From: Ophiura sarsii
Lineage: Eukaryota > Echinodermata > Ophiuroidea > Amphilepidida > Ophiuridae
Length of the DNA: 64,000 nucleotides
Assembly (NCBI GenBank): GCA_035610835.1
Contig: CM069445.1
Coordinates: 38,640,656-38,704,655 of the forward strand
Reading direction: 5' to 3'
Shown: positions 14,041-27,275 of the stretch, piece after piece
How the letters are laid out: the number at the start of each line of letters is the position of its first letter
How positions within the stretch are numbered: position 1 is the stretch's first letter
Notes under the pieces: generated by a model
What the model saw: the letters and a program-made list of their open reading frames with translations, nothing else
The model's database searches: none
Told to the model about the DNA's origin: nothing
Program-made: the position numbers and the translations under genes

Positions 14041-14300
14041 GAGGCACGGGTCATTGTGGTGTTTATGAGTCCCTACTGATCCTTTTAAGGGCACCAGGTT
14101 TATTGAGATTAATTAAACTGAAAGCTGCTCAAATATCAGTTTATTTCACAAAGATAAGAGCAGACTGGATAAGGGCTGGGTCATTGTGGTGTTTATGTGT
14201 CCCTTTTGCTCCTTTTGAGGGCATCTGATATTAATACATTGGGATCAATTGCATTGAAAGTTGCTTAAAATATCAGTTTATTTCACAAGGGTACATTTTA
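14041..14300. repeat. 130 bp direct duplication
   Basis: Two units, GGGTCATTGTGGTGTTTATG at 14048 and 14178, both running into AATATCAGTTTATTTCACAA. Moderately diverged. It lies between two CACGCGG MITE copies. Confidence 0.85.
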
Positions 14301-14456
14301 AAGGGCAGACAGGATACCACTTCATATTACATTAATAAGTAATGGTAATAGCTGCAGGGAGTTAATGTTTAATTTCCTTCACTTTATAAAAAATAAAAAA
14401 TAAATTTTGAAAGATTGCGAGCACCCAGATTCCGTTTGAAATTTTACTGTTAAAGC

Positions 14457-14660
14457 AACATTTCACGAAATGTTTCAAAAATGTCAAAATTATTGAATTT
14501 TATTAGTATAATTGGAATCACCATTGGGAATCTATTAAAATAAGTACAAACATTCCTAATTTCCGATCAGTAATTCTTGGAGATAAGATCAAGTTGGGAA
14601 AGGTTTCTGAAAAATCTGTTTGAATAAAGTGAAACTAATAGCCGCGTGGAAAGCGTTAAC
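14457..14660 (+). mobile_element. CACGCGG-ended MITE, copy 3, left end lost
   Basis: The same interior (ACGAAATGTTTCAAAAATGT, GGAATCACCATTGGGAAT) and the right end GCCGCGTGGAAAGCGTTAA are present. The CTGCAG terminus is missing, so this copy is truncated at about 14457. Same orientation as copy 2, about 700 bp away. Confidence 0.8.
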
Positions 14661-16007
14661 ATATCTTATGATATCCTCTGTACTGTGCATTCTCAGTGGA
14701 CTGAGAATGGTGACACTGATAATAGTCAGGGGTACATAAAACTATCTCATGCTCCCAATAGCAATACAGAAATGCAATTATTAGATCAAACAGGTACGAT
14801 TTATGAGAACAATTTAACCAAAACTTATATTAAAAGTGTTCTTTTTCTCCTTCAGATTTCTGGAATCTATTCATTTATGGCACCCCACCTCCTGAAATCC
14901 AGAAGATTTATATCACTTGATACGGTTGCTTAGTTAGAGCGTTAAATTTAATCAGTCAATCTTCAAATAAATTGTGTTCACGTAATATTTTTGGCAATAA
15001 ATTACCAGTCAAACTGCCACGCAATAATGCTATCCATATTGAGTAAGCTTCATCATCGGAAACATGCACACACACTGCATGAATGAAACATTGGCAACCT
15101 ATATGTGTAATCTGTGCTATAAAATTAATCTTGGGACAAACCAAAATTGCATTTTCGTGACTTCATAAATAACCGTTGGTAAACATGACAGTTTTATTAT
15201 GATAGCAATTTGACAAGACATAAAGCTGACAATCTTCAATGCCCCACGGGAAGGAGAGAATCTGTGGTTTTTTTCTTCTTTTTCTCACATATTAAACAAA
15301 ATTACAATATGCCTTAAATTTGTCTCCTCCCTCCCTATTGTATTCAATACCTTCATTAACTTGATTAATTGACAAATGTCATACATATCTCATTTCATAA
15401 CCGCCTATCTATCTTAAAATCTAAATCTGAAGAGAATTTAAAATGAAATTAGAATTTACAAATTTGATACCATTTGTGGATGAATATTTGCGTATATATG
15501 TTCAATTTGTGTTTTATTCCACACTTTTAATTTAAAATGTAGATATTAGTATATGCAGTGTGCACACTGTCTTGTATTCAAACTGAAATAATTATAATTA
15601 AAAGCAGACTTTTATGTTGTAGAGAATCATGGATAATGTTGGTTACTTCCAAGTTTCCACCAGTAAAGGTATTATTATGTTTATTTAGATCGGTGCATAA
15701 ACTACCAATTTGATGAATCCAGTATTACAGTCATAGTGCAACACATAGTTTTTCAAAAACTCAAATGTTCCGTATCTCCGATGTTATAAGAAAAAGAAGT
15801 TGATAAAACCATTTTGTTTTGACATGCTCATATCGAGTCTCCAGTGGCTTAGGTGTATTTTTCATATTATTTTACTCCAATTTTAAATTACTGAATATGT
15901 CCTTTTGAAATGTGCATGGTAAGTTTGTCATGCGCTCCGGGGAGATGACAAATGAAAAGAAAATATCAAATCATTTTTATTTCATCATGATTTTTGTCTC
16001 ATTGCTA

Positions 16008-16246
16008 TTAACACTTTCGACGCGGCTATTAGTTTTACCATATAAAAAACAGATTTTTCAGAAACCTTTCCCACTTTTCAAAGTCTATCTCAAGGATTAC
16101 TGAACCAATACTAGGCATATTTGTACTTATTTCAATGAATTTCTCATGTTGATTTCAGATATGGTAATGAAAGTCAATAATTTTGAAATATTTTTGTAAA
16201 ATGTTGGAATATCGTCTGCAGACGCCTGCTGTGTGGAAAGTGTTAA
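16008..16246 (-). mobile_element. CACGCGG-ended MITE, copy 4 (complete)
   Basis: A clean 239 bp example. The left end is TTAACACTTTCGACGCGGC and the right end CTGTGTGGAAAGTGTTAA, giving ~18 bp terminal inverted repeats that include TTAA on both sides. No coding capacity. The palindrome CGTCTGCAGACG lies just inside the right end. Confidence 0.9.
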
Positions 16247-16367
16247 GTAACTATATAACATATTAACCCTCCTCTCTCATTCCAAAGTGTAGTATAATAT
16301 ATTTACCCCTTTGATTTTTCACAAGGCTTGCATATTTCAAAAAGGACATCCAGACACAAAACTCTCA

Positions 16368-16538
16368 TTAACCCTAACCCTACTACACCACATGGCAACA
16401 ACACGACAGCAGCACTTGGCTTGCGCGCACACAAGTTCAATTCCCGGGGCCGGCAGACATAATTGTTTTAGTTTTTTTTATATTTAAACCCCTCCCCCTG
16501 TTCTCGTTCCATATTCACTGATATGTTTCTAGGGTTAA
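16368..16538 (+). mobile_element. TTAACCCTAAC-ended element, short copy
   Basis: 171 bp starting TTAACCCTAACCCTAC and ending TTTCTAGGGTTAA. It holds a box B-like AGTTCAATTCC (16434-16444) followed by CGGGGCC; no good box A is seen. The CCCTA...TAGGG ends next to TTAA resemble the known piggyBac terminus. Confidence 0.6.
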
Positions 16539-17620
16539 AGAATTAGTGGAAAATGTCCGTCACATGCAGGCAAAAATAAACATGTTGATTTAAATAAAGT
16601 ATGAACATTTTTAGTGATATGATTTGTATCAATTATCTTTAATACTGCATGGTTTAATATCAAAATATCCAGACAGAATTACTATCGCCCTACTGACCAT
16701 AGTTCTTACAATAGGGCTTTTTGAGTGAAATAGTCTAGTCTCTATGTAAGGATGATATCATGATTGATAAATCAAGAGCATAAATTGCCCTTTCTTGCGT
16801 GTGCTCCAGATCACAAAATACGAAGCTTTACAGGAATTCAATTCTGTAAAGTGAGTGGCCAGACTAAATTAATATTGTGCGACTCGTCGTCCGCACACGC
16901 GCCCACAAGCAGGGATCACACTTTCGACATCTCTGACAAACTGCCCCGGGGGGAATATTATAATGGTGATATGATAAGCAAATACCATCACTTCACATAG
17001 GCCAGAGTGTTAATTTGGACATCTACTAATAAATGTTAGTCATGGACCTTTATATACAGCCATGTAAATACGCTACTATAATATACCCTTGGGTCTCTTT
17101 AGCATTGACTGGCCCACTGAACATGCTTATATGATGATGCGCAAATATTGTGACATCTAAAACCCGTAATATGGCACGAAAGACATCAATAATGCTTCAC
17201 ACATGGTGGAGTTATATAAAAAAAAGGTTTTTTATAATTTTTAATTTTTAAAAGCCTTAGTATTCTGTAATCTAAATTTGATTGTTGAGAAGTAATATAC
17301 CTTATAGTACAATAGCTTAACTCTACAAATTCTAGATTAATTGCTTATGCACACAATGTACAATGTTTAAGGGATTTTCTAATCCAGTCATTGGTTGGTA
17401 TGAGTATGTTAGCATCAAGGCGCCGCTGCAACAAACTAATCGTAAATAGATATCGCTCTTTGTTACGCTCCAATTCACGAGTAATAAATGACAATTAACA
17501 TATTTGATTGCTTGTTATTCCCAAATGCCTTCTTATGTTTGCAATACAAATTAATATGATCTCTACGGGATACTGGCTACAGTCTATATGAGAATTTGCA
17601 TGAATCTGAACTTTTTTCTT

Positions 17621-17666
17621 TCAAAACGTCAATTTTCAAAACGTCAATTTTCAAAACGTCAATTTT
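17621..17666. repeat. 15 bp x 3 tandem repeat
   Basis: TCAAAACGTCAATTT repeated exactly three times. Confidence 0.95.
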
Positions 17667-17956
17667 ATGATCTTTCAATCAAACAAAAAATAATTCCTCT
17701 TTAGACAACTCTACACGATTCTTATGGATAACAAACAATGATAGCCTGAAAAATATTACCCTCTAGTGTTTTTTTCTCAAATTAATGTTCCACATTTTTT
17801 ATCTCAACAATCAATCAGTCATGGTGTTCTCCCAATACTTCTTTTCTATCAATTATACTACAAAGTTGAATGGTCCCTCCTTAATCTCTCTCCATATTAA
17901 AATGGACACCCTGGTTTAGAGTTTCAAAAACTTCACTGTTACAGTTTGGTCAATGA

Positions 17957-18063
17957 TTAACCCACTCCTGCCACGATACGTGCATATGTACGATTATCTC
18001 CAATCTAAATTAACCCACCCATGCCACGATGCATGTGTATGTACGATTATCTCCCATCTATAC
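17957..18063. repeat. 53 bp direct duplication
   Basis: Two copies of TTAACCCACYCNTGCCACGA followed by a TGTACGATTATCTCC block. Each holds an ACGTGCATATGTACG-like near-palindrome. Confidence 0.85.
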
Positions 18064-19319
18064 AGAGCGGGTGAGTAAGAAGTTACACATACGACCTAGT
18101 TACACATTAACAGCCGTTAATTGTGTACAAAACATGAGTAACTGTTACCAACATCTCAATTTATTGATTTCTATCAAGAAATGACTCATTTGACACAAGT
18201 TGTACATCGGCGGGGTTTGACACACACGCATCCATCATCCTAAAATAACCCCTCAATTAATGTGCATCTTAATGCTTACAAACAGCGCCGACGGGACAAA
18301 AATGATTGAGAAACGTGTCACCGTGCAAAATAGTGAGCAAATCGGCTACTTGATGGTGGGGAATCGAAAAAAAAGCCTGCCCTTCTGGCCATGATTGATT
18401 AGAGTGTTACCATGACAACTACATGGTTTGGTTACACAGTGACTGGGCATTGATAATAATGTTTTCATTTTTTTGGTCTGAATGATTTTTTTTTGTGAAC
18501 GGTTAAGTAAATTAGTTTCAGTTACTCATTGTTTGTTAGCATGTAAGAGACTTGATTTAACAAATCAATCATTGTCTATTGAACCTGAGCTCACTCACTT
18601 TCTTTCCCACTCTCACTCTCTCTCTCTGCCACTTTCTAGCCCTACAAAACTACATAAAATGATTAATTTTAAATTCAACGATATTAAATTCTTGAGATGA
18701 GAGCAACGGGAGATGTGCTCATTGGGTTTCGTTGCCAATTTGGAAGATGGCAGCTGGGACGCAAGGGGCCCCGAAGAAAGGATTTATATTATTTCCTAGA
18801 ATTTAGTTGAATCTCAATATAAAGGAATCTTGATGATTTGTGGCTGAGACAACAAGATACTGCAATATGTGTCGGCGGTAATTGCCAGTAAGACAGCCGA
18901 CCCGCAAGCAACATTTAACCGGTTAAAGCTGGTACATGGGTACTCATCCTCATGGGCAAAGTCTGGTATCTCCTTTTAAGACATACAGATCACATGCATT
19001 CTTGGGAGCATTAAGTATACCCACATCATGACATCATGACAGCTCTCTCCAAAATAATCATTTAAAGGTGTGTGACAAGATTTTTCCACATTTGTTTCCT
19101 ATACTAGGCATGTCATAAATTATAGTTGAGGTTTTAATGACAGGAATAAAAAGTCACTAAATGTTGCCCCTAGATTGGCTTCCGCTTGGGACCCGTATCT
19201 TCTGACTTCAAGGCAAATGCAACTAGGATGAGATGGGTGCCTTTATTATACTAATTGTTTACCTCTTTTAAGTCTTATTGAAGGAAGTATTTTATTTCAT
19301 TCAAAAAGAAAGAAAGGTG

Positions 19320-19420
19320 GTAGTTAGTATATGCCTAAGTATTACTTTGATGCAAAAAAACTGATTTCCAGGATAATTGAGGGCGCACACTCCCATACGT
19401 ATCTCTCATTGCCCCTTTAA
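19320..19420. mobile_element. TTAAAGGGGCATTG MITE, solo end
   Basis: The inverse of the first ~100 bp of the element at 62467, with very high identity by eye (CCTAAGTATTACTTTGATGC, CCAGGATAATTGAGGGCGCA, ATTGCCCCTTTAA). The other half is missing. Confidence 0.85.
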
Positions 19421-21024
19421 GAGCTAAGTTCAATGAAACGATCTGCAGATAGTTAAATCATACATAAATGTACAGACCGATCTTGGAGAAATATCTTGCC
19501 TTACTGTCTAAGAAACAGCTTTCCTGTAAAGACCCAGGCAGTGGAAAACAGGAAAATACATAATATATTTAGCCTACCACACATTCCTTTGGAAGGCATA
19601 GAAATATGGAGTTTATCAAACTCAAATAAACGTTTTAAAATTCTTAGAGGTTAAAATAATCTTTAAAAGAATACACAACATTTAAACCAATTCCATCTGA
19701 ATCTGGCACTCCCTGAGAAAGATATACCCATAACACTGCTTTAAGTCCAAATTGTGTCTTCTACAGAGGTGTAAGATAGGCAAATAAAACGGCCAAATGT
19801 AGGATATGGCACAAGTAGTGGTTTATATTTATGACGGTTTTATTTTTGTGAATCTTCGGAATGGAAATATTATAGCGTAGAGCAAAGCTGTATACATGTA
19901 GCAATGGTAGTCATAAAAAATAGTGCCGTTATAATATAAATACCTCAAAATAAAGAATTTGTTGTGATCTGAATGTCAGTAAACCCGCTATGTATTATAT
20001 ACTACAACTTTCAAGAGATATCTTCCTTGAAATTAACTCAAAATGGCTAAAGCATGAAATTAACAAATGGCAAACCATCCTTTTTTGGCTGAAATGTTGT
20101 GAAAATATACGTATGCAAAAATGTCCAAATCTCTTTTTGTTGAAGTAAGCCAATTTTGTGACACCATATTTCGATCACATACATTAACCTCATTCTTATC
20201 GTACATGAAGAAAACACCCTAGATCCAAAGTTTAAAATAATTAGATCAAATTTGGTGATGATAAAGGATGTACCATTTTCCTGGCCTTTATACTGTCTAT
20301 ACAATTATAAATATTAATATATTATTGAGAAGACCTACTTCGAAAGTAATCAATATGGAAATTGAATCTGCTAGACACATAACACATTCATTGAGCCATG
20401 GCTTACACGGCCGGTTGTTGGGTATGATAATTTTGCAAAAGATAAGGTATTTCATTAGTGAGCATGATCCAGAAAATCTCAACCTCGTAAGTCACCTGAA
20501 CTCAACCCTTATAGAAACATTGTAAGCCGGAAATCTCAACAAATACCAGTTTCAGATGAGACGGTTTCATTACAGCGGTTTAATATTCATAATACTGTTT
20601 ACAACAGCATGATTGGCAAAACATGTAATCATGTTATTACGCTTCACATTACATACAGTTGTCCCTATTTTTCTGGTCAGGGGCACTCAACCTTTTTTAT
20701 CTGGTCATTGACGTTCGATTGTCCGGCCATAATTAAACCTGTCCTGAAACTGGAGTAATCCAACTGACCAGTTTCTATTCTCACTTGATAACCGTTCATA
20801 AATACAAGCTACCACTTTAAAGGTAAATTTCAGAGCCATCATATGCATCAAACCTTCCATATATCAATATTTGTGACGTGATCAAGCGAAATGAGTCACA
20901 TGTCGGCAGTTTTGAATTTTGATATTTGTCCATCATCCAATAGCAGGTGAAAAATGCTACAGTATGGTCCAAACCCATTAAAATCGAACTTCTAGTTTTT
21001 AAGTTACAAACAGTTTACGTTATT

Positions 21025-21097
21025 ATTTTCGCGATGGCTGGTTCGAGCGCTAAAATCGCAAAAATAAATGTAGAGCAAAAATGTCCACTTTTACAGT
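21025..21097. mobile_element. TACTGTAAA-family terminal fragment
   Basis: TATTTTCGCGATGGCTGG, AAATGTAGAGCAAAAATGTC and CACTTTTACAGT match the right end of the family. A shorter fragment (AAATGTAGCGCAAAATATTC, CACTTTTACAGT) lies at 39145-39179. Confidence 0.6.
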
Positions 21098-21216
21098 TGA
21101 TTAAATCAAGCCTGTAGCCTATACATATACAAGAAAGGTCATTCTGATATAATGGCAGACACCCGTCATATCAGTGGCCAACCTCGTCATACTTGGCAAA
21201 CTTAATGAAAACCTAC

Positions 21217-21416
21217 CCGGCTCCCGATAGCTACGTTGCAGTTATCGGCATTTCCTGTACACATGTTCTCATAGACGCACCAGTCGCAGCCATAGTCGTT
21301 GTCCACGCACTGCAGGCAACCGGAAAATGCGCGGCACTCATAGAAATCAAACGTAGTCTTGGCGATCTTCTGGTTCGTTTCGCTGGCGCGGATGAACAGA
21401 TCTACCGTCAAAGAAC
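21217..21416 (-). CDS. PLXNA: Plexin A-type exon 'd': linker end and PSI2 cysteine-rich domain
   Basis: Two bases complete Gly, then 66 codons: SLTVDLFIRASETNQKIAKT, TFDFYECRAFSGCLQCVDND, YGCDWCVYENMCTGNADNC and NVAIGSR. This is the plexin PSI2 module. Vertebrate plexin-A proteins read LKSKETGxxFASTxFxFYNC..SCLSCV...CHWCKYRHVCTH at this place. The cysteine spacing C-x5-C-x2-C-x6-C-x2-C-x6-C-x6-C is complete. The acceptor is CATTTCAG and the donor AGCCGG|GTAGGT (phase 0). Phase 1/2 with the previous exon and 0/0 with the next both fit. The exon is markedly richer in G+C and CpG than the surrounding intron, which helps to delimit it. It binds no ligand itself; in known plexins the PSI/IPT stalk spaces the Sema head from the membrane. 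Confidence 0.94.
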
Positions 21417-22041
21417 CTGAAATGATAGAAATCGAATAAGAAATAATTACACCTCATGAGCTACTACTGTCCGAATTGTTGACCTATTAAACCAATTTTG
21501 ATTGGTTGAAAGAGGGATTATATCATATTTCAAACCAATCAGGAACCTGGTAAGAATGGTAGTAGGGCTTAATGTGGGATACGGTGAAAATGTCAAGATT
21601 TGTAGCACTCTCCTTTTATTGGTAAACTCAGAAGAAAATTGTGTGAAAGAAGTTGGTTTCAATCCGTGGTCACATTCAAGTTTCAGATAATCCTATTCAT
21701 TATTATAAAACACAAGATATTTTAATAAAATATATGAGATGGGAGAATAAATTAATTGAAATAGCAATATCTTCATAAAAGTGGTGTGAAAAATCAATAC
21801 AAAAACAGCCCGACTTGTAACATCAACCAATAAATTATGAATATAGCAACTCAAATTGCTACACTATCAACCAAAACCATCCACATAGAAGCAGACAGTC
21901 ATAATTTTAAGGCCAAGCTTGAAAAAATGTTTGTTTATCATGACCTTTGATAACGAAGATGGATAGCAAGAATTTTTTTTAATCAGTTCATCATATTTCA
22001 GTTTCATTACGATGCTCCTGAATATCTTGACATATTTAATG

Positions 22042-22326
22042 TTAACCCTAACTCTCCCAAATACTACAAATAACTATGCAAAATCCTCTCCTGAGCGCAT
22101 GCTTTCCCATTGATCATCGACCGAGGTGATATGTGGTCACGAAATTCTTGCCCGGGCAAGCTCTTGCGTGTAATTGTAAGCTCAATCGGTAGGTGCGCCC
22201 ATGTGGCGTGCTGAAGGTCCCCGAATCGAATCCGGGTCGGGCAACGGTGGTTTGTTTGTTGAAAATCCCTCAATTTTCCCCCTCCCCTGATCCACACAAA
22301 AATATCTCCGCGGTGGTTAGGGTTAA
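22042..22326 (+). mobile_element. TTAACCCTAAC-ended element with tRNA-like core, copy 1
   Basis: 285 bp. It opens TTAACCCTAAC and closes GTTAGGGTTAA (11 bp terminal inverted repeats including TTAA). In the middle is a tRNA-like stretch with a box A-like AAGCTCAATCGGTAG (22178-22192) and box B-like GAATCGAATCC (22223-22233), with a partly paired T-arm (CCCG...CGGG). The acceptor stem does not close, so this is no tRNA gene; it looks like a SINE head inside a TIR element. Confidence 0.75.
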
Positions 22327-22872
22327 TAATGTATAATCATTAATGTCTTGAAATATTGTTAAAGAGTTAAAGTTGACAAAAATACAAGTTCCAGCACCGA
22401 ATGTTTACAAAGAAAATAACAAAATAAAAATGGTATACTTAAGTGAACTATAAAGTAAAAAATTTCTGTAACGTTAAAAAATTTACAAACCAGTCCAGCA
22501 AGGAAAATCTAACACAACATATTCCTTTTAAAATATGGCCAAATTCTGGACCCGACCCTTTAGGACATCCAATGATGAAAATCATCCTGGTTGAATACAC
22601 AAGCGTGGAAAAAACGCAGATCAGTTTAAAATAACAGGGTATTGGCACTTCTGTGCAAAATAACCAACGAGAATTGATGATAATGAGCAGTGACAGAAGT
22701 ATATTTATACAGGGCAAATTAATCCAAATGGAAACATTTAGAATGCATCAGAATAGTAATTGGATTCTTATGATATTGCAGGATATACTGCTGCATACTG
22801 GACAAGCCAGTGTAGTCTTTCCCTTATAACAGGGAATTGATACTGATTATCAGCAAAGCTACTCAAGAAGTA

Positions 22873-23035
22873 AGAACAGTTGGAAATGGTTATCGACTTA
22901 ACCACATCAAAACAGTTGGCCATTTCAAGAAGGGCACTCGTTCAAATATAACATCGCCAATTCTTGATTTGTCAAGAACAGCTGGCATTGGTTATTGACA
23001 TAACGACATAAAAACAGTTGGCCATTTCAAGAAAT
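22873..23035. repeat. ~60 bp duplication, period ~101
   Basis: AAGAACAGTTGGAAATGGTT at 22873 matches AAGAACAGCTGGCATTGGTT at about 22975. Both continue to AACAGTTGGCCATTTCAAGA. Confidence 0.8.
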
Positions 23036-24356
23036 TTCTGATGTGTTCATGCAGATCAAATCACATTACTACCCATCATAATCTAATAAATATGTCACAC
23101 ATAACCATTTTTATAACAAAAATTGAATCGATTGCGGCATATTTTTTGAAAGCTTGCCGACAAATAATTTCCCCCCACAAAATGACCCATTTGACATTTT
23201 GTCCGCTGCTGTGCTGCTATCTTCAGTAGATGACAAATTACGACTTCTTATATGCTAACTCGCTTTTACCGTTACGGATGCTACATACGCGAGTTTCCGC
23301 CACAGGGGAGCCGCGGAAACAACAACGTAATTAAGTTTGCACTTCTTTCTTGCCAATCTAGTTTTTGCTGATCAAATTGATATGTTATTTTTCGGGGTGC
23401 TTACAAGCAAATGCTAGTTTACCATCGATATGTTGGCAAATGTGCAGCGCTTGGCCGGTCGTTCAGTAATGTGAACAACCTTGAATGTGCATTACGTTCG
23501 CCTCAAGGAATCGCAAAGACAGACGGACGTAAAAACATAAAGACGGGCAACAAAACAGGACAGTTAATTTCATGTTTTAATTAAATTCCTCCTGTTTGCG
23601 GATGCCCAGGCGGGATCAAACCCACGGTCTGCAATTAGTTTGACTATCTGTGGTTGGACACAGTGGAAGCCTAAATGCCCACCCAAATGGCGATATGTTT
23701 TACAATGCCAGGTTGTGTTGTCTTTTGCCAGCCCAGTCAGGGTACATATAGTCACATCTAAAACTAAATAACCTATAGGTTTGGTACACATAAAGGCTGC
23801 ACGTCCCATCCTATGCGTGCAACACTTGCGTTATTGTTAAGTACATGCTTTCAGTAGATTAGACATACTCAATACAACCTTTTCCCTTAAATTCTAAGAG
23901 GGTTTCATTTTATCGGCCATGAACTTTTCACCCTTTTTCCCCCACCACAAACTGTTTCCGCTCTATACCTAATATTACATTTATTGATCATAACATATCG
24001 CTATGTGACAGCTTTATTACTGAATTGATTTTATCTAAGTTTTAACTATATGAATAGAAATATCGGCTTGGACACTTATTTTTAGCTCGTTTTTCATTTC
24101 CTTCGCATCAATAGATTGGTTATGCCTGTCAATGGTGAACCTAGTACTATTACCCTGTGTTTGATACACGTTACCCACATCCTTCTTACTTGTGAATATT
24201 TGATCCAATTGATCTATACAACATAGAATAAAAGTCAGGAATTTGGACCTGAACTCATATTTTGACATTTTGTGAAGTTTGTCAAAATATTCCTACAGGG
24301 CGGTCAGAGAGATGTGCCAAACCGTCAAACGAATCAATTTGAAGATTGGTCCATGT

Positions 24357-24530
24357 TGTTTCACAGCCAAGAAATTATAGAAAACATGTTTACATTCAAT
24401 TTTAACACACAGCCTACCTTTATCATGTTTCTGTTGTTTCCCAGCCAAGAAATCGTAGAAAACATGTTTACATTCAATTTTAAAATGATTCTTTTAGTTC
24501 ATAGTTTCAACACACAGCCTGCCTTATCAT
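24357..24530. repeat. ~70 bp duplication with 29 bp insertion
   Basis: AGCCAAGAAATYRTAGAAAA and CATGTTTACATTCAATTTTA occur at 24366 and 24442. The following ACACACAGCCTRCCTT is separated by an extra 29 bp in the second copy. Confidence 0.85.
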
Positions 24531-26302
24531 CCTTTATAAAGTATGTGTCCGAGAGTGCACTCTCCCCATTAGGATAACGGAAATATCGATCTCCAGTCAT
24601 TAAGCATTATATTTATGAATGGGCCAACTGCACCACTCTTGCACTGAGAGCCTAAGGAGACATCTCGTTTCAACTTTGATTTAATACCTAATTTCTATCT
24701 TGCTATGTTCATTTACACCTGAAGGTGCAATTTTTCCACATTACTGTCTGAACTCTTCAATCGCTATCAGAACTGACACCCTAATGTGCACCTTATTCTG
24801 TCTCCCTCATCATCTTAAATCACCTCTTTGAGTGAGCAGTCACGCCCGTTACAAACATCAGAGTTAGATGCGCGCGTGAATAAAAACAGACAACACAGCC
24901 AAACCTTTTCTGTACCTAAATGAGCTTCTGGGGCTGACCGGCTAAACTGCTGTGGGTATATATCACATTAATATAACCCACGTACGATATAAAAGAGCTA
25001 ATGAAAACGCTGTTGGCGTAGTAAGGTACGGTTAAGCTTAAAGGGTATCAAAGTAGCTCTGCTAGGATAGTTGAGAATTTAGGCAATCATGATAGATTCT
25101 GGTTTTATTAGGGTGAGTCCATATGTTAACTACTAGCCTTTGATAGTCTAGAGAGAATTGACTTTTTTAATAGTAAATTTTGTCAATATCTTTACCAATT
25201 TATATATCACAGGATTTAATTAGAGGGTCATAATATATTTGGTTTTCTTAGTGGGGGAGAGGGTTAAAGTGGGGGAAGGTCTATACTATTAGCATGTGAG
25301 AACCTGACCTATTTATGGAAATAACAAATCACCCCATCACACACCTGAGTGCACACACAGATCTTCACCTCAAGTCTAGTCAAAAGTGTTGCCAAATGCC
25401 CAAAACAAGTAGCCCAATTTCCACAACTTGAAACACTGATAGGTGGTGGCACACCGGGGTGGCACACTGACATTGTAAAGTGGTACTGGTGCATGCTGTC
25501 TAGAAGACCCTCTCTTTTCAACCCTCCTTCTCTTGAGATCTTTCTTTTCTTGCTCTTGAGACACCATCCATTTCATTCAGCTTTACTTCTTACTTTTAAG
25601 ACACTCCCATTTCCCTCCAATTTTCCTAGAGAATCAAGTTCTAACACAGATCCTACGACCAATTCTAACCCTGGCATCGATATCAAGTACTATCATTAAA
25701 CGTTGTCATCAATAGAATTAGGCGGAGCTAATCTTATGTTATGATGACGACATTGTTTGATCGACACATAAGGCTTACACAGTAGAATAGCTATTTGCGC
25801 AAAAACGCCTCACTTGGCGCTCAACATGTAATTTTGCAATGTATCTTTGACAAAGACTAAAGATCACTATAACAAAAAAAACCTTGATCCTTCCACTGCT
25901 TCTGTGAACTTATTTATGATAATATTTTGGGTGATATTTGAACCAACTCCCACTCAATTATTTGATTTGTGTCTCAATAATTTGATTTGGCAACATGCCA
26001 CAGTATATTACCACTCCAGGATTTCAGATTGTCCTCAGTATTTCATTACGCCTGGCTGGTCTTCCACAATTTCCCATAGACGTAAGATTACACAATAGGA
26101 ACTCACTCCACAGGTTAAGTATAGACAAACTTAAATTGTCCACATTCCTATCTAGTGATGTCAAATGATTTTGAAGTTTCATATAGATATCTACTTTACC
26201 GTATTGAATGCCGGTGCGTGCGACAGCAGGGGCCAACTCAACGCAACTTTCTTTTGTATACAGAGCAAGGCTATCTATCTACTCCCAAATTGAATTGCTA
26301 CT

Positions 26303-26716
26303 AATATTTTATGGGGCAACTGTAAAAGACAGAAAAATAAAAGACAGAAAAGGCAGAAAAGACAGAACATTTTAGAGTTATGATTTAGTGAGTTACATTC
26401 TTTAAGTGAAGGAGTTTACCAGTTTACCAGAACTGTATTACACACACCCCAACACAAAAACCCATCTTTTTGGTGATAGGAAACATAACATAATTCGTTT
26501 TTAGGCCTTATAAACACAGGGAGGGCAGCTACAATATTGAAATTGAGCAGGCCTCCCTGCTAAATTTCTGTCAATCAGGGAGCAATACATCATGAAATTG
26601 CAACCATGAAAACTCAACCTAGACAACTCACTAAATCATAACTCTAAAATTTTCTGTCTTTTCTGCCTTTTCTGTCTTTTATTTTTCTGTCTTTTACAGC
26701 TGCCGATATTTTATGC
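26303..26716. mobile_element. Foldback element with (AAAGACAG)-rich arms
   Basis: About 90 bp inverted arms at 26303-26396 and 26625-26716. The left arm holds AAAGACAGAAAAGGCAGAAA and TTAGAGTTATGATTTAGTGA; the right arm is the inverse. A loop of ~230 bp separates them. Arm identity by eye is very high, which suggests a young element. Confidence 0.85.
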
Positions 26717-27275
26717 CCTGAAAAGAAACACTCTGTGAAAAGGTTTGCTTCAAATCATGGCATTGCCTCATGGCAGGTCTGAACAGGTCATGATATAGAG
26801 ATAGAGGTCACCCTAAGGTTGGCTTTTTATCACTTTTTATTATTGGGCCGTTTTCTTTTCGGAACGGGAGGCATTGAATGGCTTTGTGTTCATTTTTCCC
26901 TATTGCAGTTTGGAATACCTTTCAGCATTCTACAGTCAATTAATAGGTTCCATCTCAGCCTCTTCATGGCTACAGTAAAATTCCTCCGAAAAACTTGGAT
27001 TATTTCTGAATTCACTTGTCATAAAGCTACAAAAGGTGCTCATGATTCTCAACAATTTGATATACTGGTTTTGAACCAAATGCAATAATTACATAAAGCC
27101 TGTCTCCATCTAAAGACTTATACACCTACTTTAAACATGGGAGTTAACTGTTGCATAAAGCAAGATAAATAGGTGGCAGAGTGCAAAGCATCTTTTCTTT
27201 TTAAAAAAAATGTTGGAGGAATAAGTGTTGAACTAAGACCAGTGATTGGGAAAAAACCACATCATTCCTCTCAAT

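Larger units (their letters stand above)
12204..21216 (-). other. Plexin intron between exons 'd' and 'e' (9013 bp)
   Basis: GT-AG intron (GTAGGT...TTTTTCAG). It contains three copies of the CACGCGG MITE (13492, 14457, 16008), a two-unit 130 bp duplication (14041-14300), a TTAACCCTAAC element (16368-16538), a 15 bp x 3 repeat (17621-17666), a 53 bp x 2 repeat (17957-18063), a partial TTAAAGGGGCATTG element (19320-19420) and a TTTACAGT-ended fragment (21025-21097). The remainder shows nothing I can name. Confidence 0.85.

Noticed and set aside
16368..16384. Interstitial telomere repeat (TTAACCCTAACCC)
   Set aside because: Only one to two units, and it occurs as the inverted end of a short element; similar short strings recur near other elements.
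22064..22297. 77-codon minus-strand open frame
   Set aside because: It is the antisense of the tRNA-like element at 22042-22326.
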